DNA of 6,056 nt from Deltaproteobacteria bacterium. GTDB lineage: Bacteria > Desulfobacterota > Syntrophia > Syntrophales > UBA2185. Below the pieces are notes generated by a model. It saw only the letters and a program-made list of their open reading frames with translations. It was not told the origin of the DNA and did no database searches. Within the stretch, counting starts at the first letter, position 1; each line of letters begins with the position of its first letter. The stretch is from the NCBI GenBank assembly GCA_026388495.1, contig JAPLJQ010000501.1:1-6056 (forward strand), read 5' to 3'. A program made the position numbers and the translations under genes. Below, piece after piece: positions 1 through 5,785 of the stretch.

Positions 1-859
1 CGACCAGTTTTTTAGCTTGTCCTTTCTGCTTCATCCTTCTTAATGCCTCACTCCCCGTGAAATCTTTATCCAGGTCTGTCACCCAGCCATAAACAACCTC
101 CAGGGGGGTAATCGCTTCATCCATGTCGTTTCCATACAGCATCATGCCCGCTTCCAGTCGCAGGGTATCCCTTGCGCCGAGCCCGACCGGTTTTATTCCG
201 TAATCGGCGCCGGCTTCCAGGAGTTTGTCCCATATGTCCCCGATCCTTGCGCTGTCGGAATAGATTTCAAACCCGTCCTCACCGGTGTATCCACTGCGTG
301 ACACAAGAACCGGAATATTAAGAATGGTTGCATTCATGGCATGATAATATTTTAACCGGGCTATATCGTCGGCAATCAGATGCTCGAGTATTTTTTGAGA
401 AAAAGGTCCCTGCAGGTCCAGTTTTCCCGTTTTATCACTGATGTCAGTTAGTTGGGCGCCGGAAAACCCTCCCTTATTCCTCTCACTCATCATCCATGCA
501 AGATCTTTGTCCTTTGTTCCGGCATTCGTCACAACCATATAATGGTCCCCGCCCAGGCGGTAAACGGTTAAGTCATCAATAATCCCGCCCTGCTCATTGG
601 TCATGACGCTCAGCTTGATCTGCCCTGTGGTTTGTCCCACCAGGTTTCTGCTCAATACCCGTTGCAGGAGGTCTAATGCCTGGGGACCCCTGACCTCAAT
701 TTCTCCCATGTGACATATATCGAAAAGTCCCGCCTTTTCTCTGGTTGTCTCGTGTTCTTCGATGACATTGGTGTATTGAACGGGCATGGCCCAGCCGCCG
801 AAATCGATGACTCTGGCACCCAGGGCAAGATGACGATCATACAGAGGGGTTTTTTTCAT
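1..859 (-). CDS. gcvT: Glycine cleavage system aminomethyltransferase (T-protein), 3' end beyond window
   Basis: T-protein of the cytoplasmic glycine cleavage complex. It takes the aminomethyl group carried on the lipoyl arm of H-protein, releases ammonia and passes the one-carbon unit to tetrahydrofolate. The reading frame is open from ATG at 859 to the window edge (286 codons; family members are usually ~360-370 aa, so roughly 75-85 residues are missing). Family landmarks occur in order: DFGGWAMPVQY (19-29), GLFDICHMGEI (44-54), GGIIDDLTVY (91-100) with the conserved folate-site Asp at 95/96, LDLQGP (147-152), SRSGYTGEDGFEIY (187-200), GLGARDTLRLEAGM (226-239) and TPLEVVYGW (251-259). The start is fixed by AAGGAG eight bases upstream and by the N-terminal KKTPLYDRH typical of GcvT. 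No frame breaks were seen. It is transcribed away from the TRAP operon, and any gcvH/gcvP partners would lie to the left of the window. The identification is secure. Confidence 0.96.
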   Translation of the reverse strand, partial: MKKTPLYDRHLALGARVIDFGGWAMPVQYTNVIEEHETTREKAGLFDICHMGEIEVRGPQALDLLQRVLSRNLVGQTTGQIKLSVMTNEQGGIIDDLTVYRLGGDHYMVVTNAGTKDKDLAWMMSERNKGGFSGAQLTDISDKTGKLDLQGPFSQKILEHLIADDIARLKYYHAMNATILNIPVLVSRSGYTGEDGFEIYSDSARIGDIWDKLLEAGADYGIKPVGLGARDTLRLEAGMMLYGNDMDEAITPLEVVYGWVTDLDKDFTGSEALRRMKQKGQAKKLV

Positions 860-867
860 GGTTGAAT

Positions 868-873
868 CTCCTT
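868..873 (-). promoter_or_regulatory. Shine-Dalgarno site of gcvT
   Basis: Read on the minus strand, AAGGAG lies eight bases before the gcvT ATG at 859. It decides that start. A hairpin begins one base upstream of it (875-889). A second identical AAGGAG lies at 900-905 with no start codon at a usable distance. Confidence 0.8.
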
Positions 874-874
874 C

Positions 875-905
875 GGAAGACGTTCTTCCTGCCTGGAAGC
901 TCCTT
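875..905 (-). promoter_or_regulatory. gcvT leader with two competing hairpins
   Basis: On the plus strand GGAAGA (875-880) and TCTTCC (884-889) form a perfect 6-bp stem around a 3-base loop. The same CTTCC (885-889) can instead pair with GGAAG at 895-899 (5 bp, 5-base loop). The two pairings are mutually exclusive, and the first abuts the gcvT Shine-Dalgarno sequence. This arrangement could modulate gcvT translation. It does not resemble a glycine riboswitch, and chance cannot be excluded for such short stems. Confidence 0.3.
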
Positions 906-936
906 GGATGAAAAAATGACGCGCTCTTCAAAAGTC

Positions 937-1014
937 GTCATTCCCGCGTAGGCGGGAATCCAGAGAGAATGTAAATGTTCAAAAAGACTGGATTTCCGTT
1001 TTCACGGGAATGAC
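937..1014. repeat. Inverted pair of REP-like palindromic repeats
   Basis: Two 27-base units face each other: 937-963 (GTCATTCCCGCG...GGGAATCCAG) and the reverse complement of 988-1014 (GTCATTCCCGTG...GGAAATCCAG), 22 of 27 bases identical, separated by 24 bases. Each unit is itself a hairpin: ATTCCCGC/GCGGGAAT with loop GTAG (940-959), and ATTTCCGT/ACGGGAAT with loop TTTC (992-1011), the latter with one T-G wobble. The two units can also pair with each other. The head-to-head arrangement resembles REP/BIME elements, which are mobilised by RAYT (TnpA-REP) enzymes in other genomes. Abundant genomic repeats with the GTCATTCCCGC core are known in several proteobacteria. No transposase is encoded here. 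A role as a bidirectional transcription or mRNA-stability barrier is possible but unproven. Confidence 0.8.
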
Positions 1015-1163
1015 AGAAAATGGTGCTTTTAGACTTTTAACGTGTTCATCAAAAAATGATATTTCTATTGTCTCTGTGGTCGAGACAGCGCTATGTGACA
1101 GGTTGATTGGTAACACAGGTTTTGTCGCATTTCAAGGCGTAAAAACACATTGACATTCTTTCC

Positions 1164-1193
1164 CGAATCCTTTAGTTATTCCTGTAGGATTCG
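1164..1193. promoter_or_regulatory. Perfect 8-bp dyad just upstream of promoter candidate
   Basis: CGAATCCT (1164-1171) and AGGATTCG (1186-1193) are exact reverse complements, separated by 14 bases. The right arm ends three bases before the extended -10 element at 1197, so the dyad covers the place where a -35 element would lie. That position suits an activator or repressor operator. No T-run follows, so it is not a terminator. The binding protein is unknown. Confidence 0.4.
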
Positions 1194-1196
1194 CCG

Positions 1197-1205
1197 TGTT
1201 AAAAT
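1197..1205 (+). promoter_or_regulatory. Extended -10 promoter candidate for the TRAP operon
   Basis: TGTTAAAAT matches the extended -10 pattern TGnTATAAT, with five of six hexamer bases correct. There is no good -35 hexamer at 15-18 bases upstream, as is common for extended -10 or activator-dependent promoters. Transcription would start near 1212 and give a leader of about 185 bases. A perfect TTGACA at 1150-1155 has no acceptable -10 partner at 16-18 bases, so this site is preferred. Confidence 0.35.
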
Positions 1206-1215
1206 CTGCACGGGT

Positions 1216-1237
1216 AGATCTGACGATCATCACATTT
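1216..1237. promoter_or_regulatory. CRP/FNR-family-like operator
   Basis: The site reads AGATCTGA-CGATCA-TCACATTT. Against the CRP-type consensus AAATGTGA-N6-TCACATTT the right half matches 8 of 8 and the left half 6 of 8. HcpR regulators of sulfate reducers use a near-identical TTGTGA-N6-TCACAA pattern, so a CRP/FNR-superfamily protein other than Crp is plausible. The site lies just downstream of the -10 candidate (about +5 to +26), a position that suits repression. Related right-half motifs recur at 1253-1263 (ATCACGTTTCA) and 1289-1300 (TCATGTTTTCAG). Confidence 0.45.
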
Positions 1238-1385
1238 CAATAGGAAAAAGTGATCACGTTTCAGGGAATCCGGAAGTGGTGAAAAATGTCATGTTTTCAG
1301 TCATATCAATTTCCAAGTCAGACAGGGTGAAGATCGTTGAACCAACAGGTCTTTTCCTGAATGATCAAATTCAAATAACACAATG

Positions 1386-1391
1386 AGGAGG
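1386..1391 (+). promoter_or_regulatory. Shine-Dalgarno site of the TAXI binding-protein gene
   Basis: AGGAGG lies five bases before ATG 1397, within a longer purine run (1385-1393). It is the strongest ribosome site in the window, which fits a binding protein needed in excess over its permease. Confidence 0.8.
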
Positions 1392-1396
1392 GGCTT

Positions 1397-2395
1397 ATGT
1401 CGAAAAAGAAAACATTACTGATCGTATTATCTGTCCTGGTGTTAACGGTTATTTTTGCCGGCAACTCATTTGCGGCAAAGAAGTTTTTCGCCATCGCAAC
1501 AGGTGGCACAGGGGGAACCTATTACCCGCTGGGTGGCATCCTGGCCCAGGCCCTGACGGAAAAAGTGCCTGATGTCGTCGTCACGGCCCAGGCAGCCCAG
1601 GCCTCGGTCGCCAACTGCAACCTCATTCGGGATCACCAGATCGAGTCGGCCTTCGTCCAGAGCAACGTGGCCTACAACGCTTACGCTGGTGTCGATGCAT
1701 TCAAGGACAAGCCGGCTAAGAACATTCGGGGCATCGCCTCCCTCTATCCCGAGACGATCCAGATCGTCGCCCGTGCTGACTCTGGGATCAAGAGCATGAA
1801 GGATATCAAGGGCAAACGCCTCGTCCCCGGTGACCGGGGGAGTGGAACCGAGGTGGACACGCTGAACGTCCTTTCCGTTTATAAGCTAACCTACAAGGAT
1901 TTCGCGGGTGTGGACTGGCTCTCCTTCTCCGGCGCATCCCAGCGCCTTCAGGACAAGCAGGCCGACGTGACCTTTACAACAGCGGGCTGGCCCACGGCAG
2001 CGATTCAGGAACTGTCCATTTCTGCGAATGTCGCGCTTGTTCCCATTGACGAGGCGAAGATCAAGGAACTGACGAAAAAGTTTCCCTTCTACAGCCGGAT
2101 TGTCATTCCCAAGGGAACCTACAAGGGGCAGGCAAAGGATGTGCCCACCATCACGACCATGGCCCAGTGGGTCGTTGACGCCAACGTTCCTGATGATGTG
2201 GTTTACCAGCTTACCAAAGCCCTTTGGGAAGGCGGGTCGGACAAGATGGCCCGGGCTCATGCCAAGGGAAAGGACGTGCAGATGAAGACGGCCCTGTCAG
2301 GTATGGCCATTCCGCTCCATCCCGGCGCGGAAAAGTATTACAAGGAAAAAGGTGTCATCAAGGCGCCGGCAAAAAAGGCGGCAAAAAAGAGATAG
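1397..2395 (+). CDS. TAXI-family TRAP transporter solute-binding protein
   Basis: Periplasmic receptor of a TRAP transporter of the TAXI class; it captures the substrate and hands it to the fused permease encoded at 2983. The 332-aa product has a lysine-rich N-terminus, a hydrophobic core (residues 7-21) and a probable signal peptidase I site after NSFA (26). The mature part opens with the TAXI hallmark ATGGTGGTYYPLGG (34-47). It continues with a ligand-pocket region LVPGDRGSGTE (142-152) and TTAGWPT (194-200), as in the two-lobe fold of this family. Length agrees with the family (~310-340 aa). The tail, KAPAKKAAKKR (322-332), is unusually basic. A strong AGGAGG fixes the start. TAXI substrates known in other bacteria include glutamate and dicarboxylates such as 2-oxoglutarate, but the substrate here cannot be inferred. 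It is followed by a hairpin and the DUF1850 gene 61 bases downstream. Confidence 0.93.
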   Translation: MSKKKTLLIVLSVLVLTVIFAGNSFAAKKFFAIATGGTGGTYYPLGGILAQALTEKVPDVVVTAQAAQASVANCNLIRDHQIESAFVQSNVAYNAYAGVDAFKDKPAKNIRGIASLYPETIQIVARADSGIKSMKDIKGKRLVPGDRGSGTEVDTLNVLSVYKLTYKDFAGVDWLSFSGASQRLQDKQADVTFTTAGWPTAAIQELSISANVALVPIDEAKIKELTKKFPFYSRIVIPKGTYKGQAKDVPTITTMAQWVVDANVPDDVVYQLTKALWEGGSDKMARAHAKGKDVQMKTALSGMAIPLHPGAEKYYKEKGVIKAPAKKAAKKR

Positions 2396-2426
2396 GGCGG
2401 CCTTGTTTTGGAATGAGAGGTGATAT

Positions 2427-2454
2427 GGGCGCTCTCTCGCGGGCGCCCAGTTTT
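2427..2454 (+). terminator. Terminator-like / attenuator hairpin between binding protein and DUF1850 genes
   Basis: GGGCGCTC (2427-2434) pairs with GGGCGCCC (2441-2448) through eight base pairs, one of them T-G, around a 6-base loop. AG and then TTTT (2451-2454) follow. The T-run is short, so termination is probably partial. That would reduce transcription into the permease genes and protect the 3' end of the binding-protein message. The hairpin ends only eight bases before ATG 2457 of the next gene and occupies the space where its ribosome site would be. Confidence 0.5.
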
Positions 2455-2456
2455 AT

Positions 2457-2945
2457 ATGAAAAGGATTACCACCCTTCTCCTTGTCGGCGTCCTGCTCAC
2501 CATAGGGTTCATTCCCCTTCACGTCCTGGAGATCCGGGATGTCAGGAAGGGGAAGACCGTCTTTATGCAGAGGGTTTCGCCGGCTGAAACCTTTTCAATT
2601 ACCTTTATCCATTCGGTGGAGAAATCGCCGGTGACGGATTATTTCCGAATCGACGATGCGTTTCGAATCGTTTTATACGAGACGGCATTCCGTTCACTGA
2701 ACACAGGTCTGCCGGCCACCATTTCCGAAGGACAGACGCTCACCCGGACAGAGAAGGGATTCCGCCTTTCAATACTCGATAATGTTCTGCCAGACATTCA
2801 GCTCTGGGTTGACGACAGATACGCTGGCACTCTGGAGATCGGCGGGAGATTCATATCCCTTGCCGCTCTGGCCGGCAACACGCTTCTCATGGTGAGGGTG
2901 AGAAAGATCCCCCTGTGGGAATATGCATTCCGGATCATTTACTGA
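2457..2945 (+). CDS. DUF1850-family membrane-anchored protein of the TAXI transporter locus
   Basis: A 162-aa protein with an N-terminal hydrophobic segment (residues 5-20), probably an uncleaved anchor or signal, followed by a beta-rich extracytoplasmic domain. The family signature is FSITFIHSVEKSPVTDYFRID (46-66) with the conserved His-Ser-Val (52-54), followed by a conserved-looking SLNTGLP (80-86). DUF1850 genes are typically found beside TAXI binding proteins and fused TRAP permeases, as here. The molecular role is not established; an accessory role in binding-protein-permease interaction is only a guess. The ATG is the only possible start in this frame after the stop at 2421, yet it has no Shine-Dalgarno sequence and sits directly behind a GC-rich hairpin. 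The gene ends 37 bases before the permease start. Confidence 0.85.
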   Translation: MKRITTLLLVGVLLTIGFIPLHVLEIRDVRKGKTVFMQRVSPAETFSITFIHSVEKSPVTDYFRIDDAFRIVLYETAFRSLNTGLPATISEGQTLTRTEKGFRLSILDNVLPDIQLWVDDRYAGTLEIGGRFISLAALAGNTLLMVRVRKIPLWEYAFRIIY

Positions 2946-2982
2946 CCGTATCAGGGATCAGCGATAAGAAGGAATTGGGAAT

Positions 2983-5721
2983 ATGGCGGAAGAAAAAGCG
3001 AACGTCCTGACGGCTGAACTCAAGGATGATGTCGGCCAGATCGCCAAGTACGATCCCGAGATGCGGTTCCGTCATCTCGAGGGGATCACCGCCCGGCTGA
3101 TCTTCGTCATGACCATCATCCTGTCCATCTTCCATATCTACACGGCCGGTTTCGGCGTGCTCCAGGAATGGAGACACCGGGCCTTCCACCTGGCCTTCGT
3201 CCTTCCCCTGGTCTTTTTCGTCTATGCCATGAAGAAGGATGTGCACAAGGAGAAGAAGCACCTTTTCTATGACATCCTCTATGCCGCCTCGGCGAGCATG
3301 CTCAACACGACGGTATTCCGTGAGATTCTTTCTCTTTCGTTCAACGGCTGTGCCTTGCTGGCCTTGATGACCTTCGTTCTGGTGTTTTATTTCAAGCAGC
3401 GGGAGATGCTGCCCGCGCGTCTGGCCGCCTGGGTTGACTTTCCCCTCCACACCCTGATGATCAGCGCCGTGGGCTGGGTGTTCTTCATCGGGTACAGGCA
3501 CCTCAATATCCGCTCCTGGTTCGCGGATCTGAACGTCTCGCTCGTCTTCTGGGGGGTCTTCCTGATAGGGATACTTCTGGCCATCCTGGCGCTCTTCACC
3601 CTCCAGTGGATCCGGTCGCTTATAAGCCTTATTCGTAACAGGACTGTCGATTACAAGCAGGATAACGTTCCTTACTTTGACGTTTTCTTTGCGCTGATGT
3701 CCTGCATGCTGTCCGTTTTTGTCTTTCTGGAGTTCAATAATATCGGCATGCGGGCGGGGAGTCCTGACTTCACGGAACTCGTTGTCGGGAGCTTTTCCTT
3801 CCTCCTCATCCTGGAGGGGGCCCGGCGACGCATCGGCGCGCCCCTGCCTATCATCGCCATGCTGGTCCTGATCAACTGCTACCTCGGGCCCTACTTCATC
3901 GGCATCCCGGGTCTCGACATTTTCGCCCACCGGGGCTACTCCATCTCCCGGATTGTCGATTACATGTACCTCGGCACCGAGGGAATCTATGGCATTCCCC
4001 TGGGGGTCGTGGCCACCTTCGTCTTCCACTTTGTCCTCTTCGGAATTTTTATCTCCCGGACGGGACTCGCCCAGCTTTTCATGGACATTGCCATGGCCCT
4101 GGCCGGCTGGTCCGCGGGAGGTCCCGCCAAGGTCGCCGTCATCGCCAGCGGTCTTATGGGCTCCATCAGCGGAAGCTCCGTCGCTAACGCCGTCACCGTG
4201 GGATCTTTTACCATCCCGCTCATGAAGCGGGTGGGCTACTCGCCAACTTTCGCCGCAGGCGTCGAGGCGGCGGCGAGTACTGGCGGGCAGCTCATGCCCC
4301 CCGTCATGGGCGCGGCAGCCTTTATTATGGCTGAGTTCCTGGGAATCCCCTATGTAAAGATCGCCCTGTGCGCCGTCCTTCCGTCGTTCCTGCACTTCTT
4401 CGCCGTGGGATGGATGGTTCATCTCGAGGCAAAAAAGAAAGGCCTCCTGGGTCTGCCGAAGCACATGCTCCCCAACCTCTGGCATGTGCTAAAGGAGCGC
4501 TGGCTCCTTGTCGGTCCCCTCGTGATCATTGTCTATCTGCTCATTACGGGATCGAGCCCCTTTCTGGCTGCCTTCTGGGGGATCATCTTCGCCACCGCCA
4601 CGGGCCAGGTCCATACGCGGACGACACCGTTTCTGCTGCCGCTCTTCCTCTCCGTGCCTCCGGTCCTCTTCGGCATGAACCCCTTCACGAGCGTGGAGAT
4701 CATGGTCGGCTGGTTCGGCTTCTCTGCCGTGGCGCTCTATTACTTCTTCAGGACATCTGAACTCTTATCCTGCGGGATTGCCCTCGGAATATCGGTCCTG
4801 CTCACGTCGCTGCTCTTCATGGGACTGGAGCCTTCCTTTGCCGCCTTCTGGGCCAGCATGCTCATCATCGTCACCGGGATATTCTACAAAGAAAGCAAGT
4901 TGCGCCTGCGCCAGATCCTGGAGAGCCTCCAGGAGGGCACGAAGAACGCCATCGCCATCGGCGCCGCCTGCGCCTGCGTGGGGTTCATCGTCGGGGCGAC
5001 GACACTCACGGGTATAGGGCTGAAGTTCGCCACGGCAGTGATCGCTATTGCCCATAGCATAGCTGTGATTCTCAACCCGATATTCATGGGGCTCACAGCC
5101 GTCAGCGACATCACGCTGTTCTTTACCCTCGTTAACACAGCCCTTGCCTGCTTCGTCCTCGGGATGGGCATCCCGACGACGGCCCAGTACATCATCGCCG
5201 CCATGATCGCCGCGCCGGCCCTCATGCAATGGGGCATCCACCCCCTGCTGTCCCACATGTTCGTCTTCTTCTATGCGGTGCTGGCCGACGTAACCCCGCC
5301 AGTGGCCCTGGCGGCCTATGCGGCGGCGGGCGTGGCCGGGAGCGACCCCTTCAGGACGGGATTCCGGGCCTTCAGCCTGTCCCTGGCGAAGACTTTTGTG
5401 CCCTTTGCCTTCATCTACGCACCCATCGTGCTCCTCATGCCCTGGCTGCTGAATCCCGGTGAAACCTTTGACTGGCTCTGGTTCATCCAGTGCGCCATCA
5501 CCCTTTGGCTGGGTGTCATGTCCGTGGGGGCCACCGTCGTTGGCTACTTCGGAGGGGGCCGACTGAACTTCTTTGAGCGGATCATCATGGGAATGGCGAC
5601 CATCCTTCTTATTATCCCGGGGACGACGACGGACATCATGGGCATGGTGATTATGGCGGGGGTATTCGTCAAGCAGGTGCTCAAGAGCCGTCGGGAGAAG
5701 AAGGCTGCCGTAGAGACGTAA
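2983..5721 (+). CDS. Fused TRAP transporter permease, TAXI type (small plus large membrane subunits)
   Basis: Inner-membrane ion-coupled importer joining DctQ-like and DctM-like subunits in one 912-aa chain (many relatives are ~630-700 aa; some are longer). The start is supported by AAGGAA (2969-2974) eight bases upstream. The cytoplasmic N-terminus is followed by TM1 (about 37-59) and RAFHLAFVLPLVFFVYAMKK (66-85). The usual continuation VPYFDVFFALM resumes only at 229-239, then LVVGSFSFLLILEGARRR. The DctM part shows GSISGSSVANAVTVGSFTIP (393-412), ASTGGQLMPPVMGAAAF (431-447), LGMGIPTTAQYI (726-737) and LADVTPPVALAAYAAAG (767-783), the classic TRAP large-subunit motifs. Extra hydrophobic stretches occupy about 87-226 and 535-635. 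The second includes a degenerate repeat of 519-541 at 610-632. The frame is intact throughout. The binding protein and DUF1850 genes precede it. The substrate is unknown. Confidence 0.94.
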   Translation: MAEEKANVLTAELKDDVGQIAKYDPEMRFRHLEGITARLIFVMTIILSIFHIYTAGFGVLQEWRHRAFHLAFVLPLVFFVYAMKKDVHKEKKHLFYDILYAASASMLNTTVFREILSLSFNGCALLALMTFVLVFYFKQREMLPARLAAWVDFPLHTLMISAVGWVFFIGYRHLNIRSWFADLNVSLVFWGVFLIGILLAILALFTLQWIRSLISLIRNRTVDYKQDNVPYFDVFFALMSCMLSVFVFLEFNNIGMRAGSPDFTELVVGSFSFLLILEGARRRIGAPLPIIAMLVLINCYLGPYFIGIPGLDIFAHRGYSISRIVDYMYLGTEGIYGIPLGVVATFVFHFVLFGIFISRTGLAQLFMDIAMALAGWSAGGPAKVAVIASGLMGSISGSSVANAVTVGSFTIPLMKRVGYSPTFAAGVEAAASTGGQLMPPVMGAAAFIMAEFLGIPYVKIALCAVLPSFLHFFAVGWMVHLEAKKKGLLGLPKHMLPNLWHVLKERWLLVGPLVIIVYLLITGSSPFLAAFWGIIFATATGQVHTRTTPFLLPLFLSVPPVLFGMNPFTSVEIMVGWFGFSAVALYYFFRTSELLSCGIALGISVLLTSLLFMGLEPSFAAFWASMLIIVTGIFYKESKLRLRQILESLQEGTKNAIAIGAACACVGFIVGATTLTGIGLKFATAVIAIAHSIAVILNPIFMGLTAVSDITLFFTLVNTALACFVLGMGIPTTAQYIIAAMIAAPALMQWGIHPLLSHMFVFFYAVLADVTPPVALAAYAAAGVAGSDPFRTGFRAFSLSLAKTFVPFAFIYAPIVLLMPWLLNPGETFDWLWFIQCAITLWLGVMSVGATVVGYFGGGRLNFFERIIMGMATILLIIPGTTTDIMGMVIMAGVFVKQVLKSRREKKAAVET

Positions 5722-5735
5722 GCAGTGATCAAAAT

Positions 5736-5748
5736 CCCGAATGTCGGG
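5736..5748 (+). other. Short GC-rich intercistronic hairpin
   Basis: CCCGA (5736-5740) pairs with TCGGG (5744-5748) over a 3-base loop. ATCA (5728-5731) and TGAT (5751-5754) could extend the stem across an internal loop. No T-run follows, so it is not a convincing terminator. It lies in the 64-base gap between the permease and dehydrogenase genes and may affect mRNA processing or stability. Confidence 0.3.
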
Positions 5749-5785
5749 TGTGATTTGCAGAAAACTAAACAAAAGAGAGGGTTTT

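Larger units (their letters stand above)
860..1396. other. Divergent intergenic region without a convincing gene
   Basis: This 537-base stretch separates gcvT (leftward) from the TAXI transporter genes (rightward). By eye it is more AT-rich than the genes to its right. It holds the gcvT leader hairpins, a pair of REP-like palindromes (937-1014), a perfect 6-bp inverted repeat TGTCTC...GAGACA (1069-1087, 7-base spacer), a perfect 8-bp dyad (1164-1193), an extended -10 candidate (1197-1205) and a CRP/FNR-like palindrome (1216-1237). A 78-codon frame starting with TTG at 1150 has no ribosome site or recognisable protein features. I found no convincing gcvT promoter on the minus strand. Confidence 0.75.

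Noticed and set aside
860..1140. Glycine riboswitch upstream of gcvT
   Set aside because: A riboswitch is often found before gcvT, but I see none of its conserved paired aptamer core on the minus strand. Only short local hairpins are present.
1150..1180. Perfect TTGACA as a -35 element
   Set aside because: No acceptable -10 hexamer occurs 16-18 bases downstream, and the extended -10 at 1197-1205 is the better candidate.
1336..1346. GTTG-AAC-CAAC mini-hairpin before the TAXI gene
   Set aside because: Only four base pairs; expected by chance.
1150..1386. 78-codon plus-strand frame in the intergenic region
   Set aside because: It starts with TTG, has no ribosome site, overlaps promoter and operator candidates, and its product has no recognisable features.
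2935..4485. Long minus-strand open frame (about 516 codons) opposite the permease gene
   Set aside because: It is antisense to a clear membrane-transporter gene. Its translation is rich in D, E, G, H and R, a mirror of hydrophobic codons, and shows no domain or ribosome site.
5736..5754. Terminator after the permease gene
   Set aside because: The stem is only five base pairs and no T-run follows, so read-through into the dehydrogenase gene is more likely.
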